Assembly: GCA_963835735.1 (NCBI GenBank)
Contig: CAWIGP010000003.1
Location: forward strand, 62,001 to 126,000
Direction: 5' to 3'
Length of the DNA stretch: 64,000 nt
Source of the DNA: DASQMT01 sp963835735
GTDB taxonomy: Bacteria > Actinomycetota > Thermoleophilia > Solirubrobacterales > Solirubrobacteraceae
The position numbers and the translations under genes are program-made. Positions 1 through 8,492 of this stretch are shown here, one piece after another. How positions within the stretch are numbered: the stretch's first letter is position 1; each line of letters starts with the position of its first letter. The notes under the pieces are model-generated. The model did not search any database, was not told where the DNA came from, and saw only the letters and a program-made list of their open reading frames with translations.

Positions 1-1
1 T

Positions 2-46
2 GCCGCGCCGCAGCAGGCGCCCGAGGAGGCCGCCCCGCCCGGCTGA
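2..46 (+). CDS. 3' end of a gene cut by the window edge
   Basis: An open frame enters from the left edge and ends at TGA 44-46, encoding an Ala/Pro/Gln-rich tail ending EEAAPPG. Only 14 codons are visible, so no function can be assigned. It would be convergent with the sigma-factor gene that ends at 76. Confidence 0.3.
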   Translation, partial: AAPQQAPEEAAPPG

Positions 47-75
47 CCCGTCACGCGATCGGGAGGCTCGGCTGA

Positions 76-1321
76 TCAGCCCCCGCACTCGGACAGCCGG
101 CGCTCGAGGAACGCCCGCTCGGCGTCGTTGTCGGCGAGCTCGAGCGCCGCGCGGTACGCGGCCGCGGCCTCGCGGCGGCGGTCGAGCCGGCGCAGCATGT
201 CGGCCTTGGCGGCCGGCAGGTAGCGGTAGCCGGCGAGCCGGCCCTCGGCCTCCAGGCCAGCCAGCGCGGCCAGCCCCGTCTCGGGACCCTCGACCATCGA
301 GACCGCGATCGCCCGGTTGAGCGCGACGACCGGCGACGGCCAGACCCGCAACAGCTCGTCGTACAGCGTCACGATCTGCGGCCAGTCCGTGGCGACGTAG
401 CTCTCCGCTTCCGCGTGCAGCGCGGCGATCGCCGCCTGCAGGGTGAACCGGCCCGGCCGCCCGCCCGCGAGCGCCGCGAGCACGAGCCGGTGTCCCTCCG
501 CGATCGCCGACCCGGTCCCAGGCCGCGCGGTCCTGGTCCTCGAGCAGGACGAGGCGGCCCTCTGCGTCGGTGCGCGTGGCGCTCCGCGCGTCGTTGACCA
601 CGAGCAGCGCGAGCAGACCCTGCGCCTCGCGATCGCCGGGCATCAGGGCCACCACCATCCGCGCCAGGTCGATGGCGCGCTCGGCCGGCTCGACCCGGAC
701 GAGCGCGGCGCCAGTCGGCGCGGTGTGCGCCGTCGTGTAGAGCAGGTGGATCACGGTCAGCACCGTGTCCAGGCGTGCCGGCAGCTCAGCGGGCTCGGGC
801 ACGGTGTACGGGATGCGCGCAGCCGCGATCTTCTTCTTTGCGCGGGTGACGCGCGCTGCCATCGTCGGCTCGGACACCAGGAACGACCGGGCGATGTCGG
901 CCGTGCTCACTCCGCACACGAGGCGCAGCGTCAGCGCGATCTGGGCCTCGCGCGCGAGCGCCGGGTGGCAGCACGTGAAGATGAGCCGCAGCCGGTCGTC
1001 GGGGATCGGCTCCGGGTCGGCGGTTTCGGGCATCTCGGTCGAGTCGGGTTCCAGGAGCAGGGGCAGCTTGGTGGTCAGCGTCTTGCGCCGGCGTATCGCG
1101 TTCAGCGCGTTGCGGCGCGCGACGGTCGTCAGCCAGGCGCCCGGCTTCTCCGGCACGCCGTCGCGCGACCAGGCGTCCAGCGCCGCCACGTACGCGTCCT
1201 GGACGCTCTCCTCGGCGGCGTCGAGGTCGCGCGTGACGCGCGCCGTCGCCGCGAGCACGAAGGCCCACTCGCGACGGTGCGCGTCGGCGACCGCCCGCTC
1301 GACGGCAGACGGGGTGATCAG
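76..1321 (-). pseudogene. ECF42-type RNA polymerase sigma factor, frameshifted
   Basis: The translation carries sigma region 2 (DLDAAEESVQDAYVAALDAW) and region 4 (DIARSFLVSEPTMAARVTRA), followed by the long TPR-like C-terminal extension (WPSPVVALNRAIAVS) typical of ECF42 factors. The reading frame breaks near 505-512: the upstream frame reaches DQDRAAWDRV, and the next expected block, AIAEGHRLVLAALAGG, continues one base out of frame. No ATG, GTG or TTG is obvious at the expected start; CTG at 1321 is the only candidate next to the upstream stop, otherwise an internal GTG is used. It overlaps the YCII gene, the classic ECF42 partner. A single extra G could also be a sequencing error. Confidence 0.8.
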
Positions 1322-1665
1322 CCCTCCGCCACCTGGAAGCCGATGAGCGGCCGCACCTCCACGCCGCCGTCCATGATCGGGGTCATCCGGGCGAGCTCCA
1401 GCGCGTGGTCGAGGTCGCGCGCCTCGATGATGAACAGGCCGGCCAGCGCCTCCTTGCTCTCGACGAACGGGCCGTCGGTGATCGCGCCGTCGCGGATCGT
1501 CGTGGCCGTTCCGGTCTGCTCGAGCGCGAGCCCGGCGATCTCCTTGCCGCCCGCCTGCTTGATGCGGCCGGGCAGCGCGGCGTGCGCCTCCATCACGTCC
1601 GGCGGGATGTCCGCCACGCCGCCGGGCGTCTCGCGCTCGAAGATCATCACCGCGTACTGGGCCAT
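1318..1665 (-). CDS. YCII-related (DGPF) protein
   Basis: A 115-residue single-domain YCII/DGPF protein starting MAQYAVMIFERE and including DGPFVESKEALAGLFI. Such small ferredoxin-like proteins are typically encoded beside ECF42 sigma factors, and this one lies directly upstream of one, overlapping its presumed start. The start ATG at 1665 overlaps the stop of the SRPBCC gene (TGATG), implying translational coupling. AAGGAG lies about 9 nt upstream; a GTG one codon earlier is an alternative. The biochemical function of the family is not settled. Confidence 0.85.
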   Translation of the reverse strand: MAQYAVMIFERETPGGVADIPPDVMEAHAALPGRIKQAGGKEIAGLALEQTGTATTIRDGAITDGPFVESKEALAGLFIIEARDLDHALELARMTPIMDGGVEVRPLIGFQVAEG

Positions 1666-2408
1666 CACGCTGCGCTCCTTACGTCGCCGAACAAGCCATC
1701 CAACCAGACGCTCCACCGCTCGCGGGAGCGGGTCGCGTCGACGTCGCGGGAGAACAGGTGGTGCGCGACGCCCACCGGCCAGCCGAACGCGTCGCGCCCG
1801 TAGAAGCGGTAGAGCGCGTCGGCGCTCCGCACGCCCACGAACGCCGGTGTGGCGTAATCGACGACCGCGTCGATCGCATCCAAGCCGTCGGGCGCGACCC
1901 GCACGCGGTCGCCGACCGCGGCCCCGTCGTCGAGCCCGAGCGCGCGGCGCACCACGGCGAACGCGCCGGGGTGGGACGAGGCTTCCGGAGCGTCGACGCT
2001 GACATACGTCGCATCACGGCCCTCGAAGTGCCGCAGGTACTCGCCGAGCGTGTGGTAGTAGAGCGCCGTGTGCCGGCGGCACGCGTCGAGCTGGAGGTCG
2101 TAATCGTCCTCGTCGAGCACGCTCGTGTGCGTGTAGCGCAGGACCGTGCCGCCCGCGCTCGGCTCCAGCCCGTAGTCCAGGTTGTTCCACCATCCGTCGG
2201 CGCCTTCGGCGCGCGTGGCGAAATGCCGCGGCGGATCCCACGCGGTCACCTTGCCGCCGCCCGAGCTCAGCCCGCGCTCGGCGCCGCCCACCCGCGGCTC
2301 GTAGTTGATGTCCCACAGCCAGCCCTTCGTGTGCCTGGTGATCGCTTCCCACGCCTCCTGCGGGGCGGCGGGCAGCTCGCCCTCGAACCGAACTTCGAAC
2401 TCCTTCAT
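1665..2408 (-). CDS. SRPBCC (START/AHSA1-like) domain protein
   Basis: A 247-residue protein beginning MKEFEVRFEGELPA. It has an SRPBCC-type fold signature across roughly the first 150 residues (EAWEAITRHTKGWLWDINYEPR, then HFATRAEGADGWWNNLDYGLEP), and a C-terminal half that looks like an independent domain. These proteins bind hydrophobic ligands or act as lyases; the ligand is unknown. The ATG at 2408 has GAGGAG 8 nt upstream. It is the first gene of the SRPBCC-YCII-ECF42 operon and is divergent from a second ECF sigma gene. Confidence 0.75.
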   Translation of the reverse strand: MKEFEVRFEGELPAAPQEAWEAITRHTKGWLWDINYEPRVGGAERGLSSGGGKVTAWDPPRHFATRAEGADGWWNNLDYGLEPSAGGTVLRYTHTSVLDEDDYDLQLDACRRHTALYYHTLGEYLRHFEGRDATYVSVDAPEASSHPGAFAVVRRALGLDDGAAVGDRVRVAPDGLDAIDAVVDYATPAFVGVRSADALYRFYGRDAFGWPVGVAHHLFSRDVDATRSRERWSVWLDGLFGDVRSAA

Positions 2409-2514
2409 CGCCGCTGCTCCTCGTGTCGAATTGCTCTTCCAACTCGACGACAACCGAGCGGACGAGAAATCGACAGCCGATGAGTTTCCGCGACGCGTAC
2501 CGTCATACGAAGCG
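2409..2514. promoter_or_regulatory. Divergent promoter region between two ECF sigma loci
   Basis: This 106-bp gap serves the minus-strand SRPBCC-YCII-ECF42 operon and the plus-strand sigma-cupin-MFS operon. It contains an imperfect inverted repeat, GTCGAATTG at 2425-2433 and CAACTCGAC at 2440-2448 (8 of 9 pairs), which could be an operator for a dimeric regulator. No convincing -35/-10 pair was identified. Confidence 0.4.
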
Positions 2515-3498
2515 ATGACCCAACTCACCGACGACCGCGCGGTCGCCGCGGCGACGGCCGGCGACCGGTCCGCGTTCGCCGCGCTCGCCGAGCGCCACCG
2601 GCGCGAGCTGCACGTCCACTGCTACCGCATGCTCGGGTCGACCGAGGATGCCGAGGACATCGTCCAGGAGACGTTCCTGCGCGCGTGGCGCAAGCGCGCC
2701 AGCTACCAGGGGCGCGCGACGTTCCGCGCCTGGCTCTACCGGATCGCCACCAACGCGTGCCTCGACCTGCTCGACCGGCGCCCGCGCGTGCCGTCCGGGC
2801 CGGGGTTCGAGGTGACGTGGCTGCAGCCGTATCCCGACCGGCTGCTGGACCTGCCGGCGCCGGCCGAGCGCGAGCCCGACGCCGAGGTCGTCGAGCGCGA
2901 GACGATCGAGCTCGCCTTCCTGGTCGCGATCCAGCACCTACCGCCGCGGACGCGCGCGGTACTGCTGCTGCGCGACGTGCTCGGCTGGTCGGCGAAGGAG
3001 ACCGCGACGCTGCTCGAGGTCAGCGTCGCGTCGGTCAACAGCGCGCTCCAGCGTGCGCGTGGTGGGCTCAAGCAGCATCTTCCCGAGCGCCGGCTCGAGT
3101 GGACGGCGGGCACGGACTCGAGCACACAGGAACGCGAGCTGCTGCGACGGTACGTCGAGGCGAGCGAGCGCGGCGACGCCGAGGCCCTCGCCGCGCTGCT
3201 GCGCGAGGACGCGCGCACCGCGATGCCGCCGCTGCCGGAGCAGTGGGTGGGTCGCGACCGGATCCTTGCGAGCTGGCTCGAGGGCGGCTTCGGCCAGGAG
3301 TGGTTCGGCGAGATCCGCTGCCGCGCGACCCGTGCCAACCGGCAGCCGGCCGTCGCCGCCTGGCTGCGCGCCCCGGGCCAGTCGGAGTTCCGTGCGCTCG
3401 CGATCGACGTGCTGCGGATCGAGGACGGCGAGATCGCGGAGATCCTCACGTTCCCGGGCGACGTGTTCGAGGCATTCGACCTGCCGCTGACGCTCTGA
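2515..3498 (+). CDS. ECF sigma-70 factor with SnoaL-like C-terminal domain
   Basis: A 327-residue ECF sigma factor of the SigG/TIGR02960 type. Region 2 covers about residues 20-90 (HVHCYRMLGSTEDAEDIVQE, then TFRAWLYRIATNACLDLLDRR) and region 4 about 140-200 (LPPRTRAVLLLRDVLGWSAK). The rest (about 205-327) is an NTF2/SnoaL-like domain seen in sigma factors that regulate themselves through that domain rather than through a separate anti-sigma factor. The start MTQLTDDRAVAA at ATG 2515 fits the family length. Its stop overlaps the next start (TGATG), so it is coupled to the small cupin-like gene and the MFS gene. Confidence 0.88.
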   Translation: MTQLTDDRAVAAATAGDRSAFAALAERHRRELHVHCYRMLGSTEDAEDIVQETFLRAWRKRASYQGRATFRAWLYRIATNACLDLLDRRPRVPSGPGFEVTWLQPYPDRLLDLPAPAEREPDAEVVERETIELAFLVAIQHLPPRTRAVLLLRDVLGWSAKETATLLEVSVASVNSALQRARGGLKQHLPERRLEWTAGTDSSTQERELLRRYVEASERGDAEALAALLREDARTAMPPLPEQWVGRDRILASWLEGGFGQEWFGEIRCRATRANRQPAVAAWLRAPGQSEFRALAIDVLRIEDGEIAEILTFPGDVFEAFDLPLTL

Positions 3499-3827
3499 TG
3501 GAGCCCGGCGGCCGGCTGTCGTTCCTCGGCCGCCCGCTCCCACCGGCCTTCGAGCTGCTCGTGATCACGCTCGCGCCCGGGCGGGTCCGGCCGTTCGACC
3601 CGGCCGAGTGGCGCGACGCGATCGTCGTCGTCGAGCGGGGAGAGGTCACGCTGGAGGCCGCGCGCGGCGGCCGCATGCGCTGTGGGCGCGGCGCCGTGCT
3701 CGCGCTGACCGGGCTGCCGCTGCTCGCGCTGCACAACCTCGGGCGCGACACGGCGGTGCTCGCGGTCGTCCGCCGGTGCGGTGATGAGTTTCCGCCAGGG
3801 CGCCCGTCACACGAGAATGGACGCTGA
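3498..3827 (+). CDS. Small cupin-like protein coupled to an ECF sigma factor
   Basis: A 109-residue protein starting MEPGGRLSFLGRPLPPAFE. The segment VERGEVTLEAARGGRMRCGRG followed by AVLALTGLPLLALHNLG has the spacing of a small cupin barrel, but the metal-binding His residues are not evident. Its start overlaps the sigma stop and its end overlaps the MFS start by 11 nt, so all three form one transcript. A role in sensing for the sigma factor or transporter is only inferred from context. Confidence 0.65.
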   Translation: MEPGGRLSFLGRPLPPAFELLVITLAPGRVRPFDPAEWRDAIVVVERGEVTLEAARGGRMRCGRGAVLALTGLPLLALHNLGRDTAVLAVVRRCGDEFPPGRPSHENGR

Positions 3828-5213
3828 TATCACCCGCAGGGCAGGGCGGCGCGAGTGGATCGGGCTCGCGGTGATCGCGCTGCCGTGCCTGCTCTACTCG
3901 ATGGACCTGACCGTGCTGACCGCCGGCTGCTGCTGATCGGCGCGGCGGCGTTCGGGTGCGCATCGGTGCTCGCGGCGTTCTCGACCAGCGCCGAGATGCT
4001 GATCGTCGCCCGCGCGCTGCTCGGGATCGCCGGCGCGACGCTCGCTCCCTCGACGCTGTCGCTGATCTTCAACATGTTCGAGGACACCGAGCAGCGCCGC
4101 GTCGCGATCGGCGTGTGGATCGCGAGCTACTCCGCGGGCGCGGCGCTCGGCCCGCTGCTCGGCGGCGTGCTGCTCGAGTTCTTCTGGTGGGGCTCGGTGT
4201 TCCTGCTCGGCGTGCCGGTTATGGCGCTGCTGCTGCTGGTCGGCCCGCGGCTGCTGCCGGAGTCCAAGGACCCCGACGGGGGCCGGCTGGACGTGTCCAG
4301 TGCTGCGCTCTCGCTCGCGGCGGTGCTGGCGGTGATCTACGGGTTCAAGCAGATCGCGCAGGACGGCTTCGGGTGGTCGGCCGTGCTGCTGATCGTGCTC
4401 GGGCTCGCGATCGGTGCCGCGTTCGTGCGCCGGCAGACGCGCCTCGCCGACCCGCTGATCGATCTCGGGCTGTTCCGCATCCGGGCGTTCAGCGCGGCGC
4501 TGAGCACGAACCTGCTCGGCTTCTTCGCGGCGTTCGGCGTGTTCGTGTTCACCGCGCAGTACCTCCAGCTCGTGCTCGGGCTGTCTCCGCTCGAGGCCGG
4601 ACTGTGGACGCTGCCGTCGTCGCTCGGGTTCGTCGTCGGCGCGATGTTGGTTCCGGTGCTCGCGAGCGCGATCCGCCCCGGCTACCTGATCGCGGGCGGG
4701 CTGGCGCTCGCGGCGATCGGGGTGACCGCGCTGACGCTGGCGGGCGGGGTGGCGATCGTCGTGGGCGCGTCGACGCTGTTCTCGCTCGGCCTCTCGCCGG
4801 TCGCCGCGATCGCGACCGAGCTGATCGTCGGCTCCGCGCCGCCCGAGCGCGCGGGCGCGGCGTCGGGCATGTCCGAGACGAGCGCCGAGCTGGGCGGCGC
4901 GCTCGGCATCGCGATCCTCGGCAGCATCGGCACCGCCGTGTACCGCGGCCAGGTCGGCGACGCGCTGCCGGCCGGCGTCCCGCCCGAGGCGGAGGACGCG
5001 GCGCGCGACACGGCCGGCGGCGCGATCGCGGCCGGGGAGAGCCTCCCGTCCGACCTCGCCGCCCGCGTGCTGGACGCCGGCCGCGACGCGTTCACGCAGG
5101 CGCTCCACGCATCCGCGCTCACCAGCGCGATCATCCTGCTCGGGACGGCGATCCTCGCGGCCGCGCTGCTCCGCCATGTGCGCCGTCCGGCGCCTGAAAC
5201 CGTTACCGCTTAG
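3817..5213 (+). pseudogene. MFS drug:H+ antiporter (DHA2-like), internally deleted
   Basis: The start ATG 3817 encodes the usual N-terminus and first transmembrane helix up to SMDLTVLT, then runs into TGA at 3934-3936. In another frame the protein resumes at DRRLLLIGAAAFGCASVLAA and continues intact to 5213 through the remaining helices (for example SGMSETSAELGGALGIAILG). The join near 3915-3925 lacks about 50 residues between helix 1 and the end of motif A, and shifts the frame. A functional 14-helix exporter is therefore unlikely. The intact remainder suggests a recent event or an assembly fault. Confidence 0.82.
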
Positions 5214-5740
5214 CGCAGCTCCCAGGGGAGCCCGTCCCAGCTCGCCGGCGGGACGAACCGCCAGCTGCCGAACGGCGCGTACGCCTCGCGCGAGGAGTCC
5301 GTCTCGTTCTCGACCCCCGCCCCGTGGCGCAGCGCGATGTCCGAGCGCACGTAGACCGTGTCGCGCGGCTCGGTGCGCGCGCCCGCCATGAAGATCAGGC
5401 ACGGGCCGTCGCCGGCGCCGACGAAGATGTGCTCCGTCCCGGGCGGGCAGTGCACGAAGTCCCACGCCCGCAGAGCGCGCTCCTCGCCCTCGACCAGCAG
5501 CAGGCACTCGCCGGCGAGCACGAGGAAGTCCTCCTGGTTGACCTCGCGGTGGTACAGGCCGCTCGGCTCTCCGGGCTGCAGCACCGCCAGCGTGTATCCG
5601 ATCTGCGCGAACGGCGCGGCGTCGCCCTCGAAGATGCAGGCGTCGGCGAAGGCCTCGCTCGTCACCCAGGCGGCGTCGCGGACGTTCACGGCGAACCAGC
5701 CGCCGGTCGCGGCAACCAGCCCCGCCTCGGTCTGCTCCAT
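5210..5740 (-). CDS. Cupin domain protein
   Basis: A 176-residue cupin. Motif 1 is around GLYHREVNQEDFLVLAGE and motif 2 around WDFVHCPPGTEHIFVGAGDG, with plausible metal ligands (H, E and H). The ATG at 5740 starts MEQTEAGLVAATGGW and has GGAGG upstream. The last bases overlap the convergent MFS gene by 4 nt. Substrate is unknown; the family includes sugar isomerases, dioxygenases and non-catalytic sensors. Confidence 0.8.
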   Translation of the reverse strand: MEQTEAGLVAATGGWFAVNVRDAAWVTSEAFADACIFEGDAAPFAQIGYTLAVLQPGEPSGLYHREVNQEDFLVLAGECLLLVEGEERALRAWDFVHCPPGTEHIFVGAGDGPCLIFMAGARTEPRDTVYVRSDIALRHGAGVENETDSSREAYAPFGSWRFVPPASWDGLPWELR

Positions 5741-5914
5741 CCGCGCCTCCGCCACCACCGGCCGCCAGCGTACCGGGCGTGCGCACCTACGGTCCGCCGC
5801 ACCGTGCGCGGGAGTCAACCGCCCGCTGATTCGCGGGTTGGCTCGGTGTCGCGAGCGGCCGCGGGGCGCGACTATCTGTGTCGTCCCCTCCCTGTCCCCA
5901 GGAGCCTCCCCAAA

Positions 5915-6058
5915 ATGACGAACGTCCTCACCCGCCTCCGGCGCGCGGTCGCCACGCTCGCCGCCGAGGATCGCCCGGGCTTCAAGCGCGTGGACGCTTC
6001 CCGCGCCCTGTACGACGACGGCCGCTGGCTCGAGCCGTCGCTCCGCCCGCACGCGTGA
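5915..6058 (+). CDS. Small basic hypothetical protein (47 aa)
   Basis: A short frame starting ATG 5915, with AGGAG 10 nt upstream, encodes a 47-residue Arg-rich protein (MTNVLTRLRRAVATLAAEDR). It is divergent from the cupin gene and stands alone. No homologous family is recognised; the ribosome binding site and isolated position support translation. Confidence 0.45.
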   Translation: MTNVLTRLRRAVATLAAEDRPGFKRVDASRALYDDGRWLEPSLRPHA

Positions 6059-6110
6059 GCTGAGCCGTTCCGGCCGGTCGCCGATCCGCTGCCCGGCGGC
6101 CGGCCGCGGC

Positions 6111-6497
6111 TCAGCCCGCGGCGATGATCTCGACTTCGACGAGCCAGTCCGGCTCGAGCGTCTGGACGACGATCGCGGTCGTGGGCACCGCGCGGCCGCC
6201 GAGGGCGGCGAGCCGGGCGCGCGCGTTCTCCTCGACGTACGCGCCGTCGCGCAGGTAGCTCGTCACGCGCACCACGTCGTCGGTGGTCATCTCGGCCGAG
6301 GCGAGGATCGCGCGCAGGTTGGACCAGATCAGCGCCAGCTGGTCGGTCAGCGACGCGCCGGCGACGCCGGAGGAGTCGAGTCCCATCGTGCCCGACACGA
6401 GCAGCAGCCGGCGGGCGTCGCGCAGCTCGAGCGCGTGGGCGTAGTCCCGGCCGGTGGAGTAGATGCCGGCGGACGGGTCGTGAGTCAGCGTGTCCAT
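6111..6497 (-). CDS. RidA (YjgF/YER057c/UK114) family protein
   Basis: A 128-residue RidA-fold protein with the expected core (LLLVSGTMGLDSSG, QLALIWSNLRAILASAEM, DDVVRVTSYLRD) ending in EPDWLVEVEIIA. RidA proteins hydrolyse reactive enamine/imine intermediates or act in related deaminations. The C-terminal Glu of LVEVEII is present, but the catalytic Arg context of true RidA (R-x-C/V) is not obvious, so it may be a Rid2-7 type. It is transcribed away from an Lrp/AsnC gene, which suggests local control. Confidence 0.85.
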   Translation of the reverse strand: MDTLTHDPSAGIYSTGRDYAHALELRDARRLLLVSGTMGLDSSGVAGASLTDQLALIWSNLRAILASAEMTTDDVVRVTSYLRDGAYVEENARARLAALGGRAVPTTAIVVQTLEPDWLVEVEIIAAG

Positions 6498-6607
6498 GGC
6501 GCAAACGCTCCCGCGCCGGTCTGCGTTGCGCGACCGGGGTTGCGCAGACCGCCGCCATGGCGCAATGATGTTGACCTTGTGGCGCCTGTGAGCAAGATCG
6601 ATTGCGC
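6494..6607. promoter_or_regulatory. Repeated TTGCGC sites between RidA and Lrp genes
   Basis: Five copies of TTGCGC/GCGCAA occur in about 110 bp: 6499-6504 (-), 6526-6531 (+), 6540-6545 (+), 6560-6565 (-) and 6602-6607 (+). Two sit inside an exact 11-bp repeat (CCATGGCGCAA at 6494-6504 and 6555-6565), 61 bp apart. Multi-site operators of this kind suit Lrp/AsnC octamers, and the Lrp-type gene starts just downstream. Binding is inferred. Confidence 0.5.
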
Positions 6608-6619
6608 GGCCGGGTGTTG

Positions 6620-7102
6620 ATGGCGGCGCTGGACGGGGTCGATTGCGAGCTGCTCGCGCTGTTGCAGGAGCGCGGCGACCTCCCCAACGTCGAGCTGGCG
6701 CGCGCCGTCGGGCTCTCGCCGGCAGCGACGCTGCGACGCGTGCGCCGGCTCCGGGAGGACGGAGTGATCGAGGGAGTACGCGCCGCCGTCGATCCGAGCG
6801 AGCTCGGGCTGGTCATCGATGCGTTCGTGCTCGCCACGCTGGCCGAGCACTCGGCACGCCGCGACGCCGCGTTCGCGCGCGCGCTGGGCGAGCTGCCCAA
6901 CGTGCTGCGCGCCGACAGCGTCGCCGGCGCGGACGACGTGCTCCTGCACGTGGTCGCGGCAGACGCCGGCGAGCTCCACCGTGTCCTGCTCGCCCTCAAG
7001 CGCGCGGGCGCCCAGCGCGTGCGCACGATGCTGCGGCTGCAGACGCTCAAGCCGCCGAGCCCGGTGCCGGCCAGGCCCACGACACCGTCGCGAGTGGCGT
7101 GA
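6620..7102 (+). CDS. Lrp/AsnC family transcriptional regulator
   Basis: A 160-residue regulator. The N-terminal winged helix-turn-helix (LLALLQERGDLPNVELARAV, then LSPAATLRRVRRL) is followed by the RAM ligand-binding fold (VIDAFVLATLAEH, SVAGADDVLLHVVAAD). GTG 6614 and TTG 6617 are in-frame alternatives to ATG 6620. It is divergent from RidA and overlaps the nucleoside hydrolase by 4 nt (GTGA), so it probably controls purine/pyrimidine salvage and amino-acid-related deamination genes nearby. Confidence 0.85.
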   Translation: MAALDGVDCELLALLQERGDLPNVELARAVGLSPAATLRRVRRLREDGVIEGVRAAVDPSELGLVIDAFVLATLAEHSARRDAAFARALGELPNVLRADSVAGADDVLLHVVAADAGELHRVLLALKRAGAQRVRTMLRLQTLKPPSPVPARPTTPSRVA

Positions 7103-8032
7103 GGCCGGTCATCCTCGACTGCGACCCCGGTCACGACGACATGGTCGCGATCGTGCTCGCCGCCGGCAGCCCGGAGATCGACCTGCTCGCGATCACCACC
7201 GTGGCCGGCAACGGGACGCTGGAGAACACAACTCGCAACGCGCGTGCCACATGCGCGCTGGCCGGCATCCGCGGCGTCCCGGTCGCGGCCGGCGCGCCCG
7301 GGCCGCTGCTCGGCATGCTGCGGACGGCGGCGAGCGTGCACGGCGAGTCCGCGCTCGACGGCGCCGAGCTGCCGAGCGGCGACGACGTGCCACTGGCTGC
7401 CGAGCACGCGGTCGAGCTGATCGCGAGGCTGCTGCGTGAGCACGACGAGCCGATCACGCTGGTGCCGGTCGGGCCGCTCACGAACATCGCGCTGCTGCTG
7501 CGCACGCATCCGGGGCTGACCGAGCGGATCGCGGAGATCGTCGTGATGGGCGGCTCGATGGGCGCCGGCAACGTGACGCCTTTCGCCGAGTTCAACATCT
7601 GGGTCGATCCCGAGGCCGCAGACATCGTGTTCACCAGCGGCGTGCCGGTGACGCTGTGCGGGCTCGACGTCACCCATCATGCGCTCGCCACGCCGGCGGT
7701 GTTCGAGCGGCTCGAGGGCATCGGCAGCCCGCTCGCGGCCACGCTGGTGGACCTGCTCGGTTTCTTCCGCGACCGCTATCGCGCGCGCTGGGGCCTCGAC
7801 GCGCCGCCGGTGCACGATCCCGTTGCCGTCGCGCGCGTGCTCGATCCCACGCTCGTGGGCTGCGTCGACGCGCACGTCGCGATCGAGCTGCACGGAGCGC
7901 ACACGCGCGGCGCGACAGTCTGCGACCGCTACGGGGTGCTCGGCCGCGTCGCCGAACGCGCAGGTGGCGACGACGCTCGACGTCCCGCGCTTCTGGGACG
8001 TCGTGGTCGACGCGGTCGAGCGGCTCGGCTGA
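7099..8032 (+). pseudogene. Inosine/uridine-preferring nucleoside hydrolase, 3' frameshift
   Basis: The protein begins VRPVILDCDPGHDDMVAIVL, carrying the DxDPGxDD calcium/ribose-binding motif, and continues through LVPVGPLTNIALLL and VMGGSMGAGNVTPFAEFNIW, as in ribonucleoside hydrolases. Near 7938-7945 the frame must shift: the first frame loses similarity after DRYGVLGR while SPNAQVATTLDVPRFWDVVV continues in another frame to the TGA at 8032. The span is not a multiple of three, consistent with a 2-bp loss in a CG-rich run. All catalytic residues lie before the break, so an active variant with an altered tail is possible. Confidence 0.82.
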
Positions 8033-8492
8033 GAAAGGGTGCGCCGGCCGGTCATCGAGCGTCGCGGTTGGGGCGCCGCGCGGCTGGTCGCGCCGGCCGT
8101 TGTGTACGGCGGCTTTGAGGAGGAGCCCGGACCGCTGGCGCGTCTCCGCGGAGACGCATCCGCAACGCGGGGCGACTTAGGGGCGAATAGCGCACCCAAA
8201 GCGCCCCGCATCGCCGACCGCGTCGATGCGGGGCGCTCTAACCACCGCATCGGTGGTTAAAGCGGCCCCGCATCCACCCGGGGCGGGCGAGTAACGCATA
8301 GCGAGATCAAAGCGCCCCACGTGAGCGCCGCGGCACCCGCGCTCCCTTCAATGCCGCAGTTGACGTTCGCCGGCGCCACCGCGGCGCGGTTGCAACGCAA
8401 CGCCGCCTACAAAGCCGCCGCGCGGATCACCCGCCGGCGCCCCGGCCGTCGCGCGGGCCGCACAGCACCCCCATAGCGCCGGGACGAAGTCG
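8033..8492. other. Hairpin-rich intergenic region
   Basis: No convincing gene lies here. A perfect 18-bp palindrome (8140-8157, GCGTCTCC arms) comes first, then a set of mutually exclusive hairpins at 8200-8274, described separately. 'AAAGCGCCCC' or a near copy recurs around 8198, 8259 and 8312. The last 150 bp before the methyltransferase show nothing recognisable. Confidence 0.6.
8200..8274. repeat. Nested inverted repeats with alternative pairing
   Basis: Arm A (AGCGCCCCGCATCG, 8200-8213) pairs perfectly with arm B (CGATGCGGGGCGCT, 8224-8237) over 14 bp with a 10-nt loop. Arm B can instead pair with arm C (AGCGGCCCCGCATC, 8261-8274), enclosing a perfect 9-bp hairpin (TAACCACCG / CGGTGGTTA, 8239-8259, CAT loop). 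The two folds exclude each other. There is no U-tract, so this is not a standard terminator. Confidence 0.65.

Noticed and set aside
443..2002. Long plus-strand open frame of about 519 codons
   Set aside because: Arg-rich, low-complexity product antisense to the sigma, YCII and SRPBCC genes; a GC-rich shadow frame.
8039..8260. 73-codon frame after the nucleoside hydrolase
   Set aside because: Runs through the hairpin arms, no ribosome binding site, no family similarity.
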